Of a DNA stretch of 64,000 nt, positions 18,081 through 27,158 are shown in pieces. Origin of the DNA: Reinekea marina (GTDB lineage: Bacteria; Pseudomonadota; Gammaproteobacteria; Pseudomonadales; Natronospirillaceae); contig NZ_JAUFQI010000001.1 of assembly GCF_030409715.1 (NCBI RefSeq), positions 573,501 through 637,500 of the forward strand, in the 5' to 3' direction. The stretch's first letter is position 1; each line of letters opens with the position of its first letter. Under the pieces are notes generated by a model, which saw nothing but the letters and a program-made list of their open reading frames with translations, made no database searches and was not told where the DNA came from. Made by a program: the position numbers and the translations under genes.

Positions 18081-18878
18081 TTACCAGCTTCGAATGATAT
18101 GTCCATCCGTACCTGTTTTGAAATAATCCAGCTCACCTGTTGTGCTGCCATTGGAGTAAGTCCAGCTAGCATCAAACGTTACAATTGATCCATCTTTATT
18201 TGTTGTTTCTAAATCTATTGACCCTGAACAGCTTTGTGTTTCAGTTGCTATCCAATGATTGTCGTCTGTTATATATTCAACTTTTTCAGTACCAGATGAA
18301 GTACGGCTTGAGATACGTGTTAATATGAGCTGATCATCTTCAAACATACGAATGGTTAAGTTGCCAATATCAGTTTGGTCACCATCAATGATCATCGTAG
18401 TCTGTTCATTTGAGCCATTGCTATCGGATTCTTTGATTTCAGCCTTATAGGTTTTGTCCTCAAAAACGGTCGTAGAGACCGTCGTTGTAGAGTCTTCACC
18501 GGCAATGCTCCAGTTGCATTGGTTTAGAGCGTATGTCACTTCGCTGCACGTATAGACTGCAAGCGCACCAGTAAAAATATCCGCCATGCTTGGGCTTAAA
18601 AATGTAATACCGATGAAGCCGCCTTCAAAGTCATCATCAGGCAAAGAATCAGAAAAATCTTTTGCAGCAGTGGTCATCCCTTCAATCATTAACCAATCTA
18701 TAGATGAGTCGATATCAACGTTTTGCTTCAGTAATTTTGAATCGTCGGGGTTTGAACCACACACTTGGTTATCATAGTTTTTATTTGATGTTTGATCGTT
18801 TTTTGGTGTATCGGACCCCTCTGGTCCACATGAGGCCAACAAAGCGACTAAACCAAAGCTTGTAACATACTTATGCAT
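18081..18878 (-). CDS. Hypothetical lipoprotein
   Basis: A 265-residue protein with a lipoprotein signal (MHKYVTSFGLVALLASCG, lipobox LASC, Cys17) and then a low-complexity polar stretch typical of a surface or periplasmic tether. The body is acidic and rich in D, S and T, with several cysteines (VCGSNPD, YTCSEV, NQCNWS, QSCSGS) that could form disulfides. The C-terminal half looks beta-rich. I do not recognise a family. It is convergent with the ybiT remnant and divergent from glnS. A perfect CRP-type palindrome lies 67 bases upstream of its start. Confidence 0.75.
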   Translation of the reverse strand: MHKYVTSFGLVALLASCGPEGSDTPKNDQTSNKNYDNQVCGSNPDDSKLLKQNVDIDSSIDWLMIEGMTTAAKDFSDSLPDDDFEGGFIGITFLSPSMADIFTGALAVYTCSEVTYALNQCNWSIAGEDSTTTVSTTVFEDKTYKAEIKESDSNGSNEQTTMIIDGDQTDIGNLTIRMFEDDQLILTRISSRTSSGTEKVEYITDDNHWIATETQSCSGSIDLETTNKDGSIVTFDASWTYSNGSTTGELDYFKTGTDGHIIRSW

Positions 18879-18944
18879 TTACATTCTTCCTTGATTCTAA
18901 GGTTCATAAAAACCTCCAATTATCCCTGTTTTAAGGTTTTTTTT

Positions 18945-18960
18945 TGTGATCTTTTTCACA
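18945..18960. promoter_or_regulatory. Candidate CRP/Vfr-type site
   Basis: TGTGATCTTTTTCACA matches the TGTGA-N6-TCACA palindrome exactly. It lies in the 243-base divergent gap between the lipoprotein gene and glnS, nearer the lipoprotein start (67 bases), which is the more likely target. Confidence 0.6.
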
Positions 18961-19121
18961 CTGTTCAATTCTTAAAAAAAGGCCATTTTTTGTGTTGGTG
19001 CAGGAACGTCATTCTGTAAACAGTGAATACTCATCCGATAAGTCGACAAACCCCTATGCTTAGCGGCGTTTATCGTTATAATCAGCCGTTCCTATGCCTT
19101 GGAATTTTTTGGAAATAAGAC

Positions 19122-20795
19122 ATGTCTGAAACAACCGCTTCAAATTTTTTGCGTACGATCCTAGAGAAGGATCTTAAAGAAGGTAAGCACGATGCTATCG
19201 TGACGCGCTTTCCCCCTGAACCGAATGGTTATTTGCACATTGGCCACGCTAAGGCTATTTGCATTAACTTTGGCTTAGCGCAAGATTTCCAAGGCCAGAC
19301 AAACTTGCGTTTTGACGATACAAACCCTGAAAAGGAAGAACAAGCCTACATTGATGCCATAAAAGAAGACATCGAATGGATGGGCTTTGAGTGGGCGGGT
19401 AAGGTGAAGTTCACTTCCGATTATTTTGATACCTTGTATGACTGGGCTGTGCACCTGATTAAAAACGGTGATGCTTACGTCTGTGATCTCTCGGCCGAGC
19501 AAATTCGTGAATACCGTGGCTCATTAACCGAGCCAGGTAAAAATAGCCCCTATCGTGATCGCAGCGTTGACGAAAACTTGGCCTTATTTGAAAAAATGAA
19601 GGCAGGCGAGTTCGACGAAGGGGCTTGTTCTTTACGTGCCAAGATCGACATGGCTTCGCCTAACGTGAACATGCGTGACCCTATTATTTATCGTATTCGT
19701 AAAGTGACGCATCACCAAACCGGCGATAAGTGGAAAATTTACCCAGCCTATGACTTTGCTCATGGCCAAGGCGATGCGCTAGAAGGCGTGACACACTCTT
19801 TATGCTCGTTAGAGTTTGAAGACCACCGTCCGCTTTATGAGTGGTATTTAGCACACTTACCAGTGCCTTCAAAGCCGCGGCAAATTGAGTTTGCACGAAT
19901 GAACGTGAACTACACCGTCACCAGTAAACGTAAATTGAAAAAACTGGTCGATGAAGGTGTTGTAGCAGGTTGGGATGACCCGCGTATGCCAACGATTAGC
20001 GGTATGCGTCGTCGTGGTTTTACGCCGGCGTCTATTGTTTCGTTTGTGAATGCTACTGGTATTAGCCGTGCAGTAGGCACAACAGTAGATTTGGGTATGC
20101 TCGATGCGGCAGTTCGTGATGATTTAAACGAACACGCTCCCAGAGCCATGGCAGTGCTTAAACCTTTAAAGGTAGTGCTGACCAACTTACCTGAAGATTT
20201 TGAGCAAGTAGTCACACAGCCTGCACACCCACAAAAGCCAGACATGGGTGAACGAAAAATACCGCTCACGCGTGAAATCTATATTGATCAAGGTGACTTC
20301 AATGAAGACAGCACTTTGTCGAAGAAGAAATTTAAACGCTTAGTGCCGGGCGATTATGTGCGTTTACGTGGCGGCTTTATTATTAAAGCAGATGATTATG
20401 TGAAAGATGAAGCGGGCAATGTAATCGAAATTAAAGCCACGGCCGTTGAAGGTTCTATTGGTAATAACGTTGAAGGTGTTAAGCCGCGCGGTGTTATTCA
20501 GTGGGTGTCTGTAAAGCACGGTGTAAAAGCGACAGTTCGCAGTTACGATCGGTTGTTTAGCCACCCAACCCCCGATAAGGGCGACAGTGAATTTATGGAC
20601 CATATCAATCCAACATCATTAGAAGTGATAGAAGGTTGTATCGTAGAGCCTAGCTTGGCCAACGTTGCACCAGAATCGGTGTTTCAGTTTGAACGAGAAG
20701 GCTACTTTGTGGCTGATCGTTACGATTCAAAACCGGGTGCATTGGTCTTTAATAAAACCATTGGCTTAAGAGATACATGGGAACGTTCGGTGTAA
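19122..20795 (+). CDS. glnS: Glutaminyl-tRNA synthetase
   Basis: A 557-residue class I aminoacyl-tRNA synthetase that charges tRNA-Gln. HIGH is seen at residues 39-42 (LHIGHAKAI) and the KMSKS equivalent as VTSKRKL near residue 268. The N-terminal FPPEPNGY and the middle PTISGMRRRGFTPASI are typical of bacterial GlnRS, and the C-terminal anticodon-binding beta-barrels are complete (normal length about 555). A perfect bidirectional terminator follows. Confidence 0.98.
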   Translation: MSETTASNFLRTILEKDLKEGKHDAIVTRFPPEPNGYLHIGHAKAICINFGLAQDFQGQTNLRFDDTNPEKEEQAYIDAIKEDIEWMGFEWAGKVKFTSDYFDTLYDWAVHLIKNGDAYVCDLSAEQIREYRGSLTEPGKNSPYRDRSVDENLALFEKMKAGEFDEGACSLRAKIDMASPNVNMRDPIIYRIRKVTHHQTGDKWKIYPAYDFAHGQGDALEGVTHSLCSLEFEDHRPLYEWYLAHLPVPSKPRQIEFARMNVNYTVTSKRKLKKLVDEGVVAGWDDPRMPTISGMRRRGFTPASIVSFVNATGISRAVGTTVDLGMLDAAVRDDLNEHAPRAMAVLKPLKVVLTNLPEDFEQVVTQPAHPQKPDMGERKIPLTREIYIDQGDFNEDSTLSKKKFKRLVPGDYVRLRGGFIIKADDYVKDEAGNVIEIKATAVEGSIGNNVEGVKPRGVIQWVSVKHGVKATVRSYDRLFSHPTPDKGDSEFMDHINPTSLEVIEGCIVEPSLANVAPESVFQFEREGYFVADRYDSKPGALVFNKTIGLRDTWERSV

Positions 20796-20810
20796 TTTCT
20801 TTCGAGTATA

Positions 20811-20838
20811 AAAAAAGGTCACCTAGGTGACCTTTTTT
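20811..20838. terminator. Bidirectional rho-independent terminator between glnS and dsbA-like gene
   Basis: A perfect palindrome: a run of A, GGTCACC, TA, GGTGACC and a run of T. It serves glnS on the plus strand and the converging DsbA-like gene on the minus strand. Confidence 0.95.
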
Positions 20839-20860
20839 GTGCCTGTGTGATTTTCGCTAC

Positions 20861-21595
20861 TTACAGTTGCGCGTCGATCACCTTTTGGATTTCGCTTTCA
20901 GGCAACGCACCACGGATAATCTCAGTGCCTACTACAAAGCCAGGCGTGCCAGTTAAGCCTAATGCTCTTGCTTGAGCCATCGTATTTGCCAAATGTTGAT
21001 TTACGGCTTCATCATTGAGCTTCGCTTCAATGGCTTTGCGGTCTAAATTAAGTTTGTTTACGACCGCCCAAACAGCGTTGTCTGTACGCAAGCTGGTGGC
21101 GTTCATTAACGCGAAGTGCAGCTCTTCATATCGCTCAGGGAATACTAAATTTACCGCTAAAGCAACACGCGCAGCCGTTTCTGAACTCGGTGATAATATA
21201 GGCCACTCTTTATATACAACGCGTAAATTAGGGTTGTTTTTCTTAAGGGATGTCAACGTATTAGCGGCACGTTTACAATAGCCGCAGTTGTAATCAAAGA
21301 ACTCAACTAACGTTATTTCTCCATCTACGTTGCCACCAACTGGGTCTAAGTCACTGTTAGTTAGACCGCTTTGCATGCTGTCCATTGCATTTTTAGCGGC
21401 GTCGGCTTTCGCTTGTTCTTCTCGTTCTTGCAAAATAACAAGCGCTTCCATGATCACTTCTGGGTTTTCTAAAAGGTACTCGCGCACCAATTCTTTAACT
21501 TCTTCGTCTGAGCGAACGTCTGCATTGGCACCGCAGCCCCAAAGTAAGCCAATAAATAGTAAACCGATAAATTTAGTTGTAACGCGAGAAAGCAT
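20861..21595 (-). CDS. DsbA-family thiol-disulfide oxidoreductase (Com1/ScsC-like)
   Basis: A 244-residue thioredoxin-fold protein. The redox motif is CGYC in FFDYNCGYCKRAANTL, and the cis-proline loop reads GLTGTPGFVVG. An N-terminal segment GLLFIGLLWGCGAN has a lipobox-like end (Cys21), so it may be a lipoprotein of the periplasm. A helical region (EEVKELVREYLLENPEVIMEAL) before the fold is typical of Com1/BdbD-like members, which can multimerise. It probably forms or isomerises disulfides in exported proteins. It is not next to the dsbB at 43.0 kb. Confidence 0.88.
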   Translation of the reverse strand: MLSRVTTKFIGLLFIGLLWGCGANADVRSDEEVKELVREYLLENPEVIMEALVILQEREEQAKADAAKNAMDSMQSGLTNSDLDPVGGNVDGEITLVEFFDYNCGYCKRAANTLTSLKKNNPNLRVVYKEWPILSPSSETAARVALAVNLVFPERYEELHFALMNATSLRTDNAVWAVVNKLNLDRKAIEAKLNDEAVNQHLANTMAQARALGLTGTPGFVVGTEIIRGALPESEIQKVIDAQL

Positions 21596-21699
21596 GACTG
21601 CTCCGAAAATGAATTAATAATTAAAAGTTAGAGCGCGAAGAGCTGGAAAAGTTCCCCTAGGGCGCTCGATGTCACCAGCGCCCATGAATCAAACCATTA

Positions 21700-23601
21700 T
21701 TACTCGCTAGGTGTGGCCTGCTCGGCTTCGTCTGAGAGTGTTTTGGGCGCAAATATCTGACCAACGATGTAAGTCCAATAAATCGTTAAGAAAGAAAGCC
21801 AATAAGGATACAGGTTTTGAATTTCCTGTGCAGAAACATTAGCAATATCTTTACTAGGAGCCGTCAGCGCTAGCTGTTCTACTAGCTTTTTGTGTTCGCT
21901 GTTTAATAGCGGAAAGGCGGGTAAAGGCGCGATCTGCTCTAACCACTTCTGATGTAACTGAGTGAGTTTGTGATCTTTTGCGTTTTGTTGGTTCGCGTCG
22001 AGTAATTTGTTGTCGATATCCCAAATCTCTAGCTGCTGGGTTGCCTGCAGGGCTAAGTACAAAGCTTTAGCCATGGGAAATAGCTTATGCTGCTGAAAAT
22101 CCTCTGGCCAAAAGTTTGCACTGGTGGCACGCCACTTCGCGATCAGCTTGGCGACGTCTTTCTCTTTTTTCGGTTTGGCATGCATTTTCAACGCGTTTTC
22201 AATTTTAACGCGCTGTGCATTAAGAACGTCTTGAGCCTGCTTGTTTAAAATGAGGCTATTGAGGGCATTTTTCTTTTTTGGTGCTTCTAAAGGTGGCACT
22301 AAGGTGACGGGTTTAATCAATTTGCTGTCGAAACGTTCTTGATGCGGGTAATAGCGTTGAAATTGCTGCCAAAGCCGCACGCCAGGAAGTGTAAAGAGTG
22401 GCTTGTTTTCACTGCGGTTAAACGATTTTTGGTAGCCCGACGTCGTTGAAAGTGCCCAAATAGATGGGGCTTCCATTCGAAACAGCGCTTGGATTTCGTC
22501 ATCTTGCTTTGCGCTGGTGGCTTCTTTGGCTACCAATTGGTGCCAGTCTGAACCACGCACTCTTAAGGTTTTGCAAAACTCGACGAATTCTGGCCAATCG
22601 CGGTTCATTTGAGTGAATTTTTTATCTATACGACTTAAACGCAGTGATTCTTCATGCCCTACAACGTCTCTCGCAATTGCAAGCCCACGGTTGTATTGAT
22701 GCTCATGCATTGGTAGAACCCAGTTATCGAGCAATACGGCCCAAGGTTTATATTGTCCTCGTAATGCTTGGTACCACTGTATAAATAGCCCCCAGGTTCG
22801 GTTATAAAAAGTGCTCGCACAGGGTGTCATTCTCATAGCGGTTAAACCCACAAACTGTTGCAAGTTTAAAGCTTCTAAAACGGGTAACCCTAGCTCTAAA
22901 GTGGCTTGTTTTTTCAGCCATTGCAGAGGCGACTGATGCACTCTAAGGACGGGGTTTTCGACCAATACAATTCTATTAAATATAGGGGCACCTAAAAAAT
23001 GCGCCATTTCATTGCACAGTGACACCATTAATTCTTCGGTTTCATGGTCTAAATCGATGCCTTCTACTGTTTCGGGGCGAGGTCTAAGCCAAATGAGCGG
23101 AATAAAGAAAATAGAAGCGATCAGCAATTGAATAAGTGCCGCGCCTAATTGGCTCGTCCAAATGCTGAACGACAACAAAGGCATCAATAACAATAAGCCA
23201 ATAAAGGGTAGCAATAAGTAGCAAACAACAGGAAAAGCGGCCAACACGAGTAAACTGATTTGAGTATCCAGTTCGTCATCGGCGTGCTTATATTTACTGG
23301 CAAAGTATTGCTCAATGCCACCATCCATCAAGTGTTTTCGTAAATCTTCTTGGTTGTTCTTTTGGTTCACGGCCAGCGCATGTGCTTTGATAATTAAACC
23401 AGATTGCGTCAACGACTTACCTAACTTAAGGGCTTCTTCTTTGGATAAATTGTCTTTTAATACGGTTCGTCGTTCGGCCATTAAGTCGGCCAGTTGAGCG
23501 TCGGTGAGCGCGAGATCGGTTTTTAATGTGTAACCCAGAGCCGTTTTATTGGTGTCGGGCTTGAAGCCCTCGAAAATCAGATGGTAGCGCGCCTGATCCA
23601 T
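21700..23601 (-). CDS. Membrane protein with degenerate M48-like peptidase domain
   Basis: A 633-residue protein. Residues 1-75 (YHLIFEGFKP...RRTVLKDNLSKEEALKLGKS) match a small N-terminal domain I recall in front of many bacterial membrane proteins. Two to three transmembrane segments follow at about 108-165 (VLAAFPVVCYLLLPFIGLLL; LLIASIFFIPLIWL). The next part resembles an M48 metallopeptidase: LELGLPVLEALNLQQFVGLTAMR aligns with the region where M48 has LAxVLAHExGH, but the HExxH zinc motif is absent. EHQYNRGLAIARDVVG aligns with the ExEADxxAxxxxG helix. A last hydrophobic stretch is near 595-612. The function is unknown. The M48 relation is my alignment by eye. Confidence 0.72.
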   Translation of the reverse strand: MDQARYHLIFEGFKPDTNKTALGYTLKTDLALTDAQLADLMAERRTVLKDNLSKEEALKLGKSLTQSGLIIKAHALAVNQKNNQEDLRKHLMDGGIEQYFASKYKHADDELDTQISLLVLAAFPVVCYLLLPFIGLLLLMPLLSFSIWTSQLGAALIQLLIASIFFIPLIWLRPRPETVEGIDLDHETEELMVSLCNEMAHFLGAPIFNRIVLVENPVLRVHQSPLQWLKKQATLELGLPVLEALNLQQFVGLTAMRMTPCASTFYNRTWGLFIQWYQALRGQYKPWAVLLDNWVLPMHEHQYNRGLAIARDVVGHEESLRLSRIDKKFTQMNRDWPEFVEFCKTLRVRGSDWHQLVAKEATSAKQDDEIQALFRMEAPSIWALSTTSGYQKSFNRSENKPLFTLPGVRLWQQFQRYYPHQERFDSKLIKPVTLVPPLEAPKKKNALNSLILNKQAQDVLNAQRVKIENALKMHAKPKKEKDVAKLIAKWRATSANFWPEDFQQHKLFPMAKALYLALQATQQLEIWDIDNKLLDANQQNAKDHKLTQLHQKWLEQIAPLPAFPLLNSEHKKLVEQLALTAPSKDIANVSAQEIQNLYPYWLSFLTIYWTYIVGQIFAPKTLSDEAEQATPSE

Positions 23602-23792
23602 TGTGTTTTTTCCTCGATGCGATGTCGTCTGTGCGACTTATTTTTTTATGGCATCTAAATTACGCTAATTGACTGTCGAATCAAGCTTTTGCCGGTCAGG
23701 ATGTGGGGCAGTTCATAAATCGAATGGGGATTGGAGCCATAACGAAAAAAGGCGAACCGAGAGAGGGTTTCGCCTTTTCTATAGAATCTAAA

Positions 23793-24347
23793 TCAGTTGA
23801 TGCGGTATTCGTTACCGTTTTTGTCGGTAAACTCTTTCGGACCCGTGCGGTAGTTGCAACGCGTTTGACCACGCTTGTCGGTCACCACTTGAGTATCGCT
23901 GCGCATTAGGCTAAACCATTGGCTTTGCTCATCGTTCGCCGCGGTAATATCGCGCTGAGACGTTTGTACCTGAATATCGTCGATACCCGCTTTGTCTTTT
24001 GAGCCAATAGTGCCTTTAGCATTGAATGTGATTTCAACGTGTGCACCTTCATCTTGTAAAACAATCGACTCCGGCTCGTCTTTATGTCCACTCATGGCCA
24101 CAAACTGTGCTGGCTTGAGTAAGCCGGTTGTTGTGCCGTCTTCAAAGAAGGCGAGAACATGTTTAAAGTAAACAACATAGCTGCAAACATCGCTGTGAGA
24201 ACCCTTCGCTAATGGGAAGCGGTTATCTAAGAAGCGCTTTGAGTATTCGGTCAATTGCGCGGTGCGTTGTTGGTTGAGCTCACCAATTAAAGATACTTCT
24301 TCGTCAATGAACGTATCGAAGCTATTGTTTTTAAGTGCTGTTGTCAT
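23793..24347 (-). CDS. Stand-alone malate synthase G beta-domain-like protein
   Basis: A 184-residue soluble protein. The start at 24347 (MTTALKNNSFDTF) is chosen because it has an AGAGAGAA ribosome site and aligns with the start of malate synthase G (FxxFIDEEV). Upstream codons to 24494 look non-coding. The rest follows the MSG beta-domain: RFLDNRFPLAKGSHSDVCSY, GLLKPAQFVAMSGH, GAHVEITFNAKGTIGSKDKA, GIDDIQVQ, then TDKNGNEYRIN. The TIM barrel and all catalytic residues of malate synthase are missing, so it cannot condense glyoxylate and acetyl-CoA. It is divergent from a ScfR/RamB-type regulator of acetate/propionate metabolism. It might be a regulatory or binding domain; function unknown. 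Confidence 0.85.
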   Translation of the reverse strand: MTTALKNNSFDTFIDEEVSLIGELNQQRTAQLTEYSKRFLDNRFPLAKGSHSDVCSYVVYFKHVLAFFEDGTTTGLLKPAQFVAMSGHKDEPESIVLQDEGAHVEITFNAKGTIGSKDKAGIDDIQVQTSQRDITAANDEQSQWFSLMRSDTQVVTDKRGQTRCNYRTGPKEFTDKNGNEYRIN

Positions 24348-24552
24348 TTTATGTTCTCTCTCTCGTTGTTTTTGCGTTAGACCAAGACAATGGCTTGTTC
24401 CTTGATCCGATAACTGGCAGTCTAGTGAAGTTAAGATTAAAATTTCACAAAAGAAATTACACATTGTGAATTTTACAATTTCACTTTTTGACAAATTGCG
24501 AAAAAAGCGTGAAAACGCTCTGATATCGCGGGGTTGTTAATTTGGAGGCACT
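24348..24552. promoter_or_regulatory. Divergent control region of the malate-synthase-like gene and ScfR regulator
   Basis: This AT-rich gap holds an inverted repeat TTCACAA (24444-24450) / TTGTGAA (24464-24470) with a 13-base spacer, another AATTTCAC at 24478-24485, and a good -35 TTGACA at 24488-24493 for the rightward gene, without a clear -10. GACAAATTGCGAAA is reminiscent of RamB/MccR-type TTTGCAAA motifs. GGAGG precedes the GTG start of the regulator. The assignment of the operator is an inference. Confidence 0.5.
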
Positions 24553-26079
24553 GTGAAGAAAAATCTCATTCGACAATCGCACTTTTTAGGCACCAAAATA
24601 CGCAACCTTAGAAAGCGAAATAATTTGACCATGGAAGACTTATCCGCGCGCTGTATCCGCCATGAGCCTGATTCAGCACCCTCGGTTTCTTATTTGTCGA
24701 TGATCGAACGCGGAAAGAGAGTCCCAAGTATAGAAATGCTTGAAACCATTGCGCTGGTGTTTCAAAAACCGGTGGAGTGGTTTTTAGATGATTCGCCCGT
24801 TGAAAATGAAATCACCCCCAACAAAGGCAGTCGGGGAGGTATCAGTGGTATGGCGTTGGAGCCAGGCTTTTTGTTTTCTAACGACATTTTACAAATTGCT
24901 ATCCCAGAAATGCTGTCGCAGACGGGTGTGTCGGGCCGACAGTTTGCACACTTATTGATTCGCGCGTACCAAGAACATCATCAAAACCATTTCCCCGATC
25001 TAGAACGTGCTGCAGAAGAGATTGGTCAAAAGCAAATGCCAATCAGTGCCGAAGAGCTCATGCGCTTAGCGAAAAAACAAGGGCTGAAGATTCGCTGGTT
25101 TGATAAACCGCCTATGGGCGCTATAGATGAGTTGGGCGTTTATTCAAAAAATATTGTCTCTTCCTATATAGAAGCTCCGAACACTCTTTATTTGAATGAA
25201 TTGTTAAAGCTGTACCCAACTCGATTAAAGTACGAACTGGCCACACATATCGGACACAGTGTGCTGCACAATCAAGACAGCTTAAAAAGCGTGATGACGA
25301 TTGGCGGGAACCACGGAGCCAACTTCAACAAAGAAGGGGTTGTAAAAAGGCAAAGTGCGAATGTTGAAGCGCAAGACATTCTGCAAGCCTGGCGAGATTT
25401 CGAATCGAGCTTCTTTGCGGGTGCATTGTTATGCCCAAAAGTTCCTTTTAGACAATTGCTCGATCGAACCGGCTATGAAATTGAAAGCCATTTGCAAGTT
25501 GGGGTGTCGGCTTCTGTCGCTATGCGCCGTATGACGGCCGTGTCACCTTATTCGCATTGGCATTATTTTGATGCATATTCTCCGGGTAAGTTAAAGGCTG
25601 TGTATCGTGGCAACGGCATCCCTTTACCCTGGGGGAACATGCGAGAAGTTGAAGACCCTTGTCAGCATTGGGCGGTGTTCCGCAAAATTAATGAAGAAAG
25701 TGACGCACCTTCTGCGCAGCTCTCTATTTTAGAAACCAATGGTGAGCCTAGAATTTATGTATGCGAATCGGTTCGAGTTGCCGACATGGCTGGGAATAAA
25801 CATGTTTTGTGCGCAGGGATCGATTTAAACCCAGCCATCAGTGCTCAAGGCGGTGACGCGGTGGCCATGGCCGAGGAGTTGCGTGATAAGTGCAGCACCA
25901 ACAATGGTTTGTCGGGTGTGCCGAGAAAAATGAAGAAAGATTTAGCCAGTGTGGCGAAAATATTGAATATTAATTGGGTCGACCGAGCTATAAATACCGA
26001 TGCTAAGCTTATTTGCCCAAGAGGCAACACCTGCCCGCGCAACCCAAGTTGCTACGGACGATGCAGTGAAAAGGGGTAA
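24553..26079 (+). CDS. XRE-family short-chain-acyl regulator (ScfR/RamB/MccR type)
   Basis: A 508-residue regulator. The N-terminal XRE helix-turn-helix (IRNLRKRNNLTMEDLSARC; VSYLSMIERGKRVPSIEML) is followed by a long ImmA/IrrE-like region (AEELMRLAKKQGLKIRWF; LNELLKLYPTRLKYELATHIGHSVL) and the DUF2083-type C-terminus with clustered cysteines (ICPRGNTCPRNPSCYGRC). Known relatives are RamB and MccR, which control glyoxylate, acetate and methylcitrate genes in response to acyl-CoA. The start is GTG with GGAGG 6 bases upstream. The zinc-protease HExxH seems replaced by HIGHSVLH, so peptidase activity is doubtful. It converges with udk, two bases apart. Confidence 0.85.
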   Translation: MKKNLIRQSHFLGTKIRNLRKRNNLTMEDLSARCIRHEPDSAPSVSYLSMIERGKRVPSIEMLETIALVFQKPVEWFLDDSPVENEITPNKGSRGGISGMALEPGFLFSNDILQIAIPEMLSQTGVSGRQFAHLLIRAYQEHHQNHFPDLERAAEEIGQKQMPISAEELMRLAKKQGLKIRWFDKPPMGAIDELGVYSKNIVSSYIEAPNTLYLNELLKLYPTRLKYELATHIGHSVLHNQDSLKSVMTIGGNHGANFNKEGVVKRQSANVEAQDILQAWRDFESSFFAGALLCPKVPFRQLLDRTGYEIESHLQVGVSASVAMRRMTAVSPYSHWHYFDAYSPGKLKAVYRGNGIPLPWGNMREVEDPCQHWAVFRKINEESDAPSAQLSILETNGEPRIYVCESVRVADMAGNKHVLCAGIDLNPAISAQGGDAVAMAEELRDKCSTNNGLSGVPRKMKKDLASVAKILNINWVDRAINTDAKLICPRGNTCPRNPSCYGRCSEKG

Positions 26080-26081
26080 GG

Positions 26082-26717
26082 TTATTTAGACAGCATTTGG
26101 ATGATGCGCGCTTTGACCATTTCGATGACGACGCGGTTTTTACCGCCACGCGGAACGATGATGTCGGCGTATTGTTTCGAGGGTTGCACAAATTCCATAA
26201 ACATAGGTCTTACCGTGCGTTTGTATTGCTCGATCACTGAATCGACGGTTCGGCCTCGTTCTTCGATGTCTCGTTTTAAGCGACGTAATAGGCAAATATC
26301 TAAATCGGTATCCATAAATACCTTTGCATCAAGGCGTTTTCGGATTGCTTTGTCATTTAGCAACAAAATACCCTCAACAATGACCACTCGTGCAGGGGCC
26401 AACGTGGTGGTTTTATCGGACCGATTGTGCACGGTATAGTCGTAAACAGGCACTTCGATGGTTTGTTGCTTGGCTAATGCATCGAGGTGGCTAATTAATA
26501 AGTCATGGTCAAAGGCGTTTGGGTGATCGTAGTTTATTTGCTCGCGCTCTTTAAACGTTAAGTCACTTCGTTCTTTATAATAGCTGTCTTCTTTGATGAT
26601 GGTCACGGCCTCTGTGCCCATTTCGGCGGCTAGCTCGCTGTGAATTGTTTGAGCTAATAAGCTTTTACCTGAAGCAGATGCGCCTGCAATACCAATGAAA
26701 ATAGATGACTCGTTCAT
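26082..26717 (-). CDS. udk: Uridine kinase
   Basis: A 211-residue nucleoside kinase that phosphorylates uridine and cytidine in pyrimidine salvage. The P-loop is GASASGKS near residue 10. [25 protein letters not shown] and [12 protein letters not shown] are family signatures, and [19 protein letters not shown] is the lid region. Length matches E. coli Udk (213). It ends two bases from the converging ScfR gene. Confidence 0.95.
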   Translation of the reverse strand: MNESSIFIGIAGASASGKSLLAQTIHSELAAEMGTEAVTIIKEDSYYKERSDLTFKEREQINYDHPNAFDHDLLISHLDALAKQQTIEVPVYDYTVHNRSDKTTTLAPARVVIVEGILLLNDKAIRKRLDAKVFMDTDLDICLLRRLKRDIEERGRTVDSVIEQYKRTVRPMFMEFVQPSKQYADIIVPRGGKNRVVIEMVKARIIQMLSK

Positions 26718-27158
26718 AGAGGCCTTTTAAAAGTGTGTCTTTGGGCTATGGTTATCAGTTTATAGGCCATACAGAGCAAATAAACTGAGATTATTGGGTT
26801 GCTACTAGAAAAGATATATTCGAAAATTTCCGCAATTTACCGTTAATTACTTGGCCTTTAAGTCAGCTTTCGAGGCATTTTGGAGCAAATATAACCATTA
26901 CGGATGTTAGGTTTAGCTCGGCAATTATTTTTTAAATGTTTCATGGTAAAAAATATGAGCCGCTAAAACCGTTACATTTCTAGTAGATAGCCTAATTTTA
27001 GAAGGTTTTCGCGCGTTTGTCGCTGAAATTCATCAGAAAGGTTTGCGGTTTACTGTCAACATTTTTGTAAGAAAACTACATTTCGGGTGATAAATGGTCA
27101 GGTTCTCGCTACAATGTCCGCCGTTTCTGATTCTAATTATGACAAAAAGGTAAAACCC
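26718..27158. other. 441-base intergenic region upstream of pgk
   Basis: AT-rich, no open frame that looks coding. A possible -10 TACAAT is at 27110-27115, about 44 bases before the pgk start, without a convincing -35. GAP-dehydrogenase or epd, often next to pgk, is not present. An AAAAAGG ribosome site lies directly before the pgk ATG at 27159. I see no RNA gene here. Confidence 0.5.

Noticed and set aside
24348..24494. Longer start for the malate-synthase-like gene
   Set aside because: The extra 49 residues are cysteine-rich and unlike the family, and they would cover the divergent promoter.
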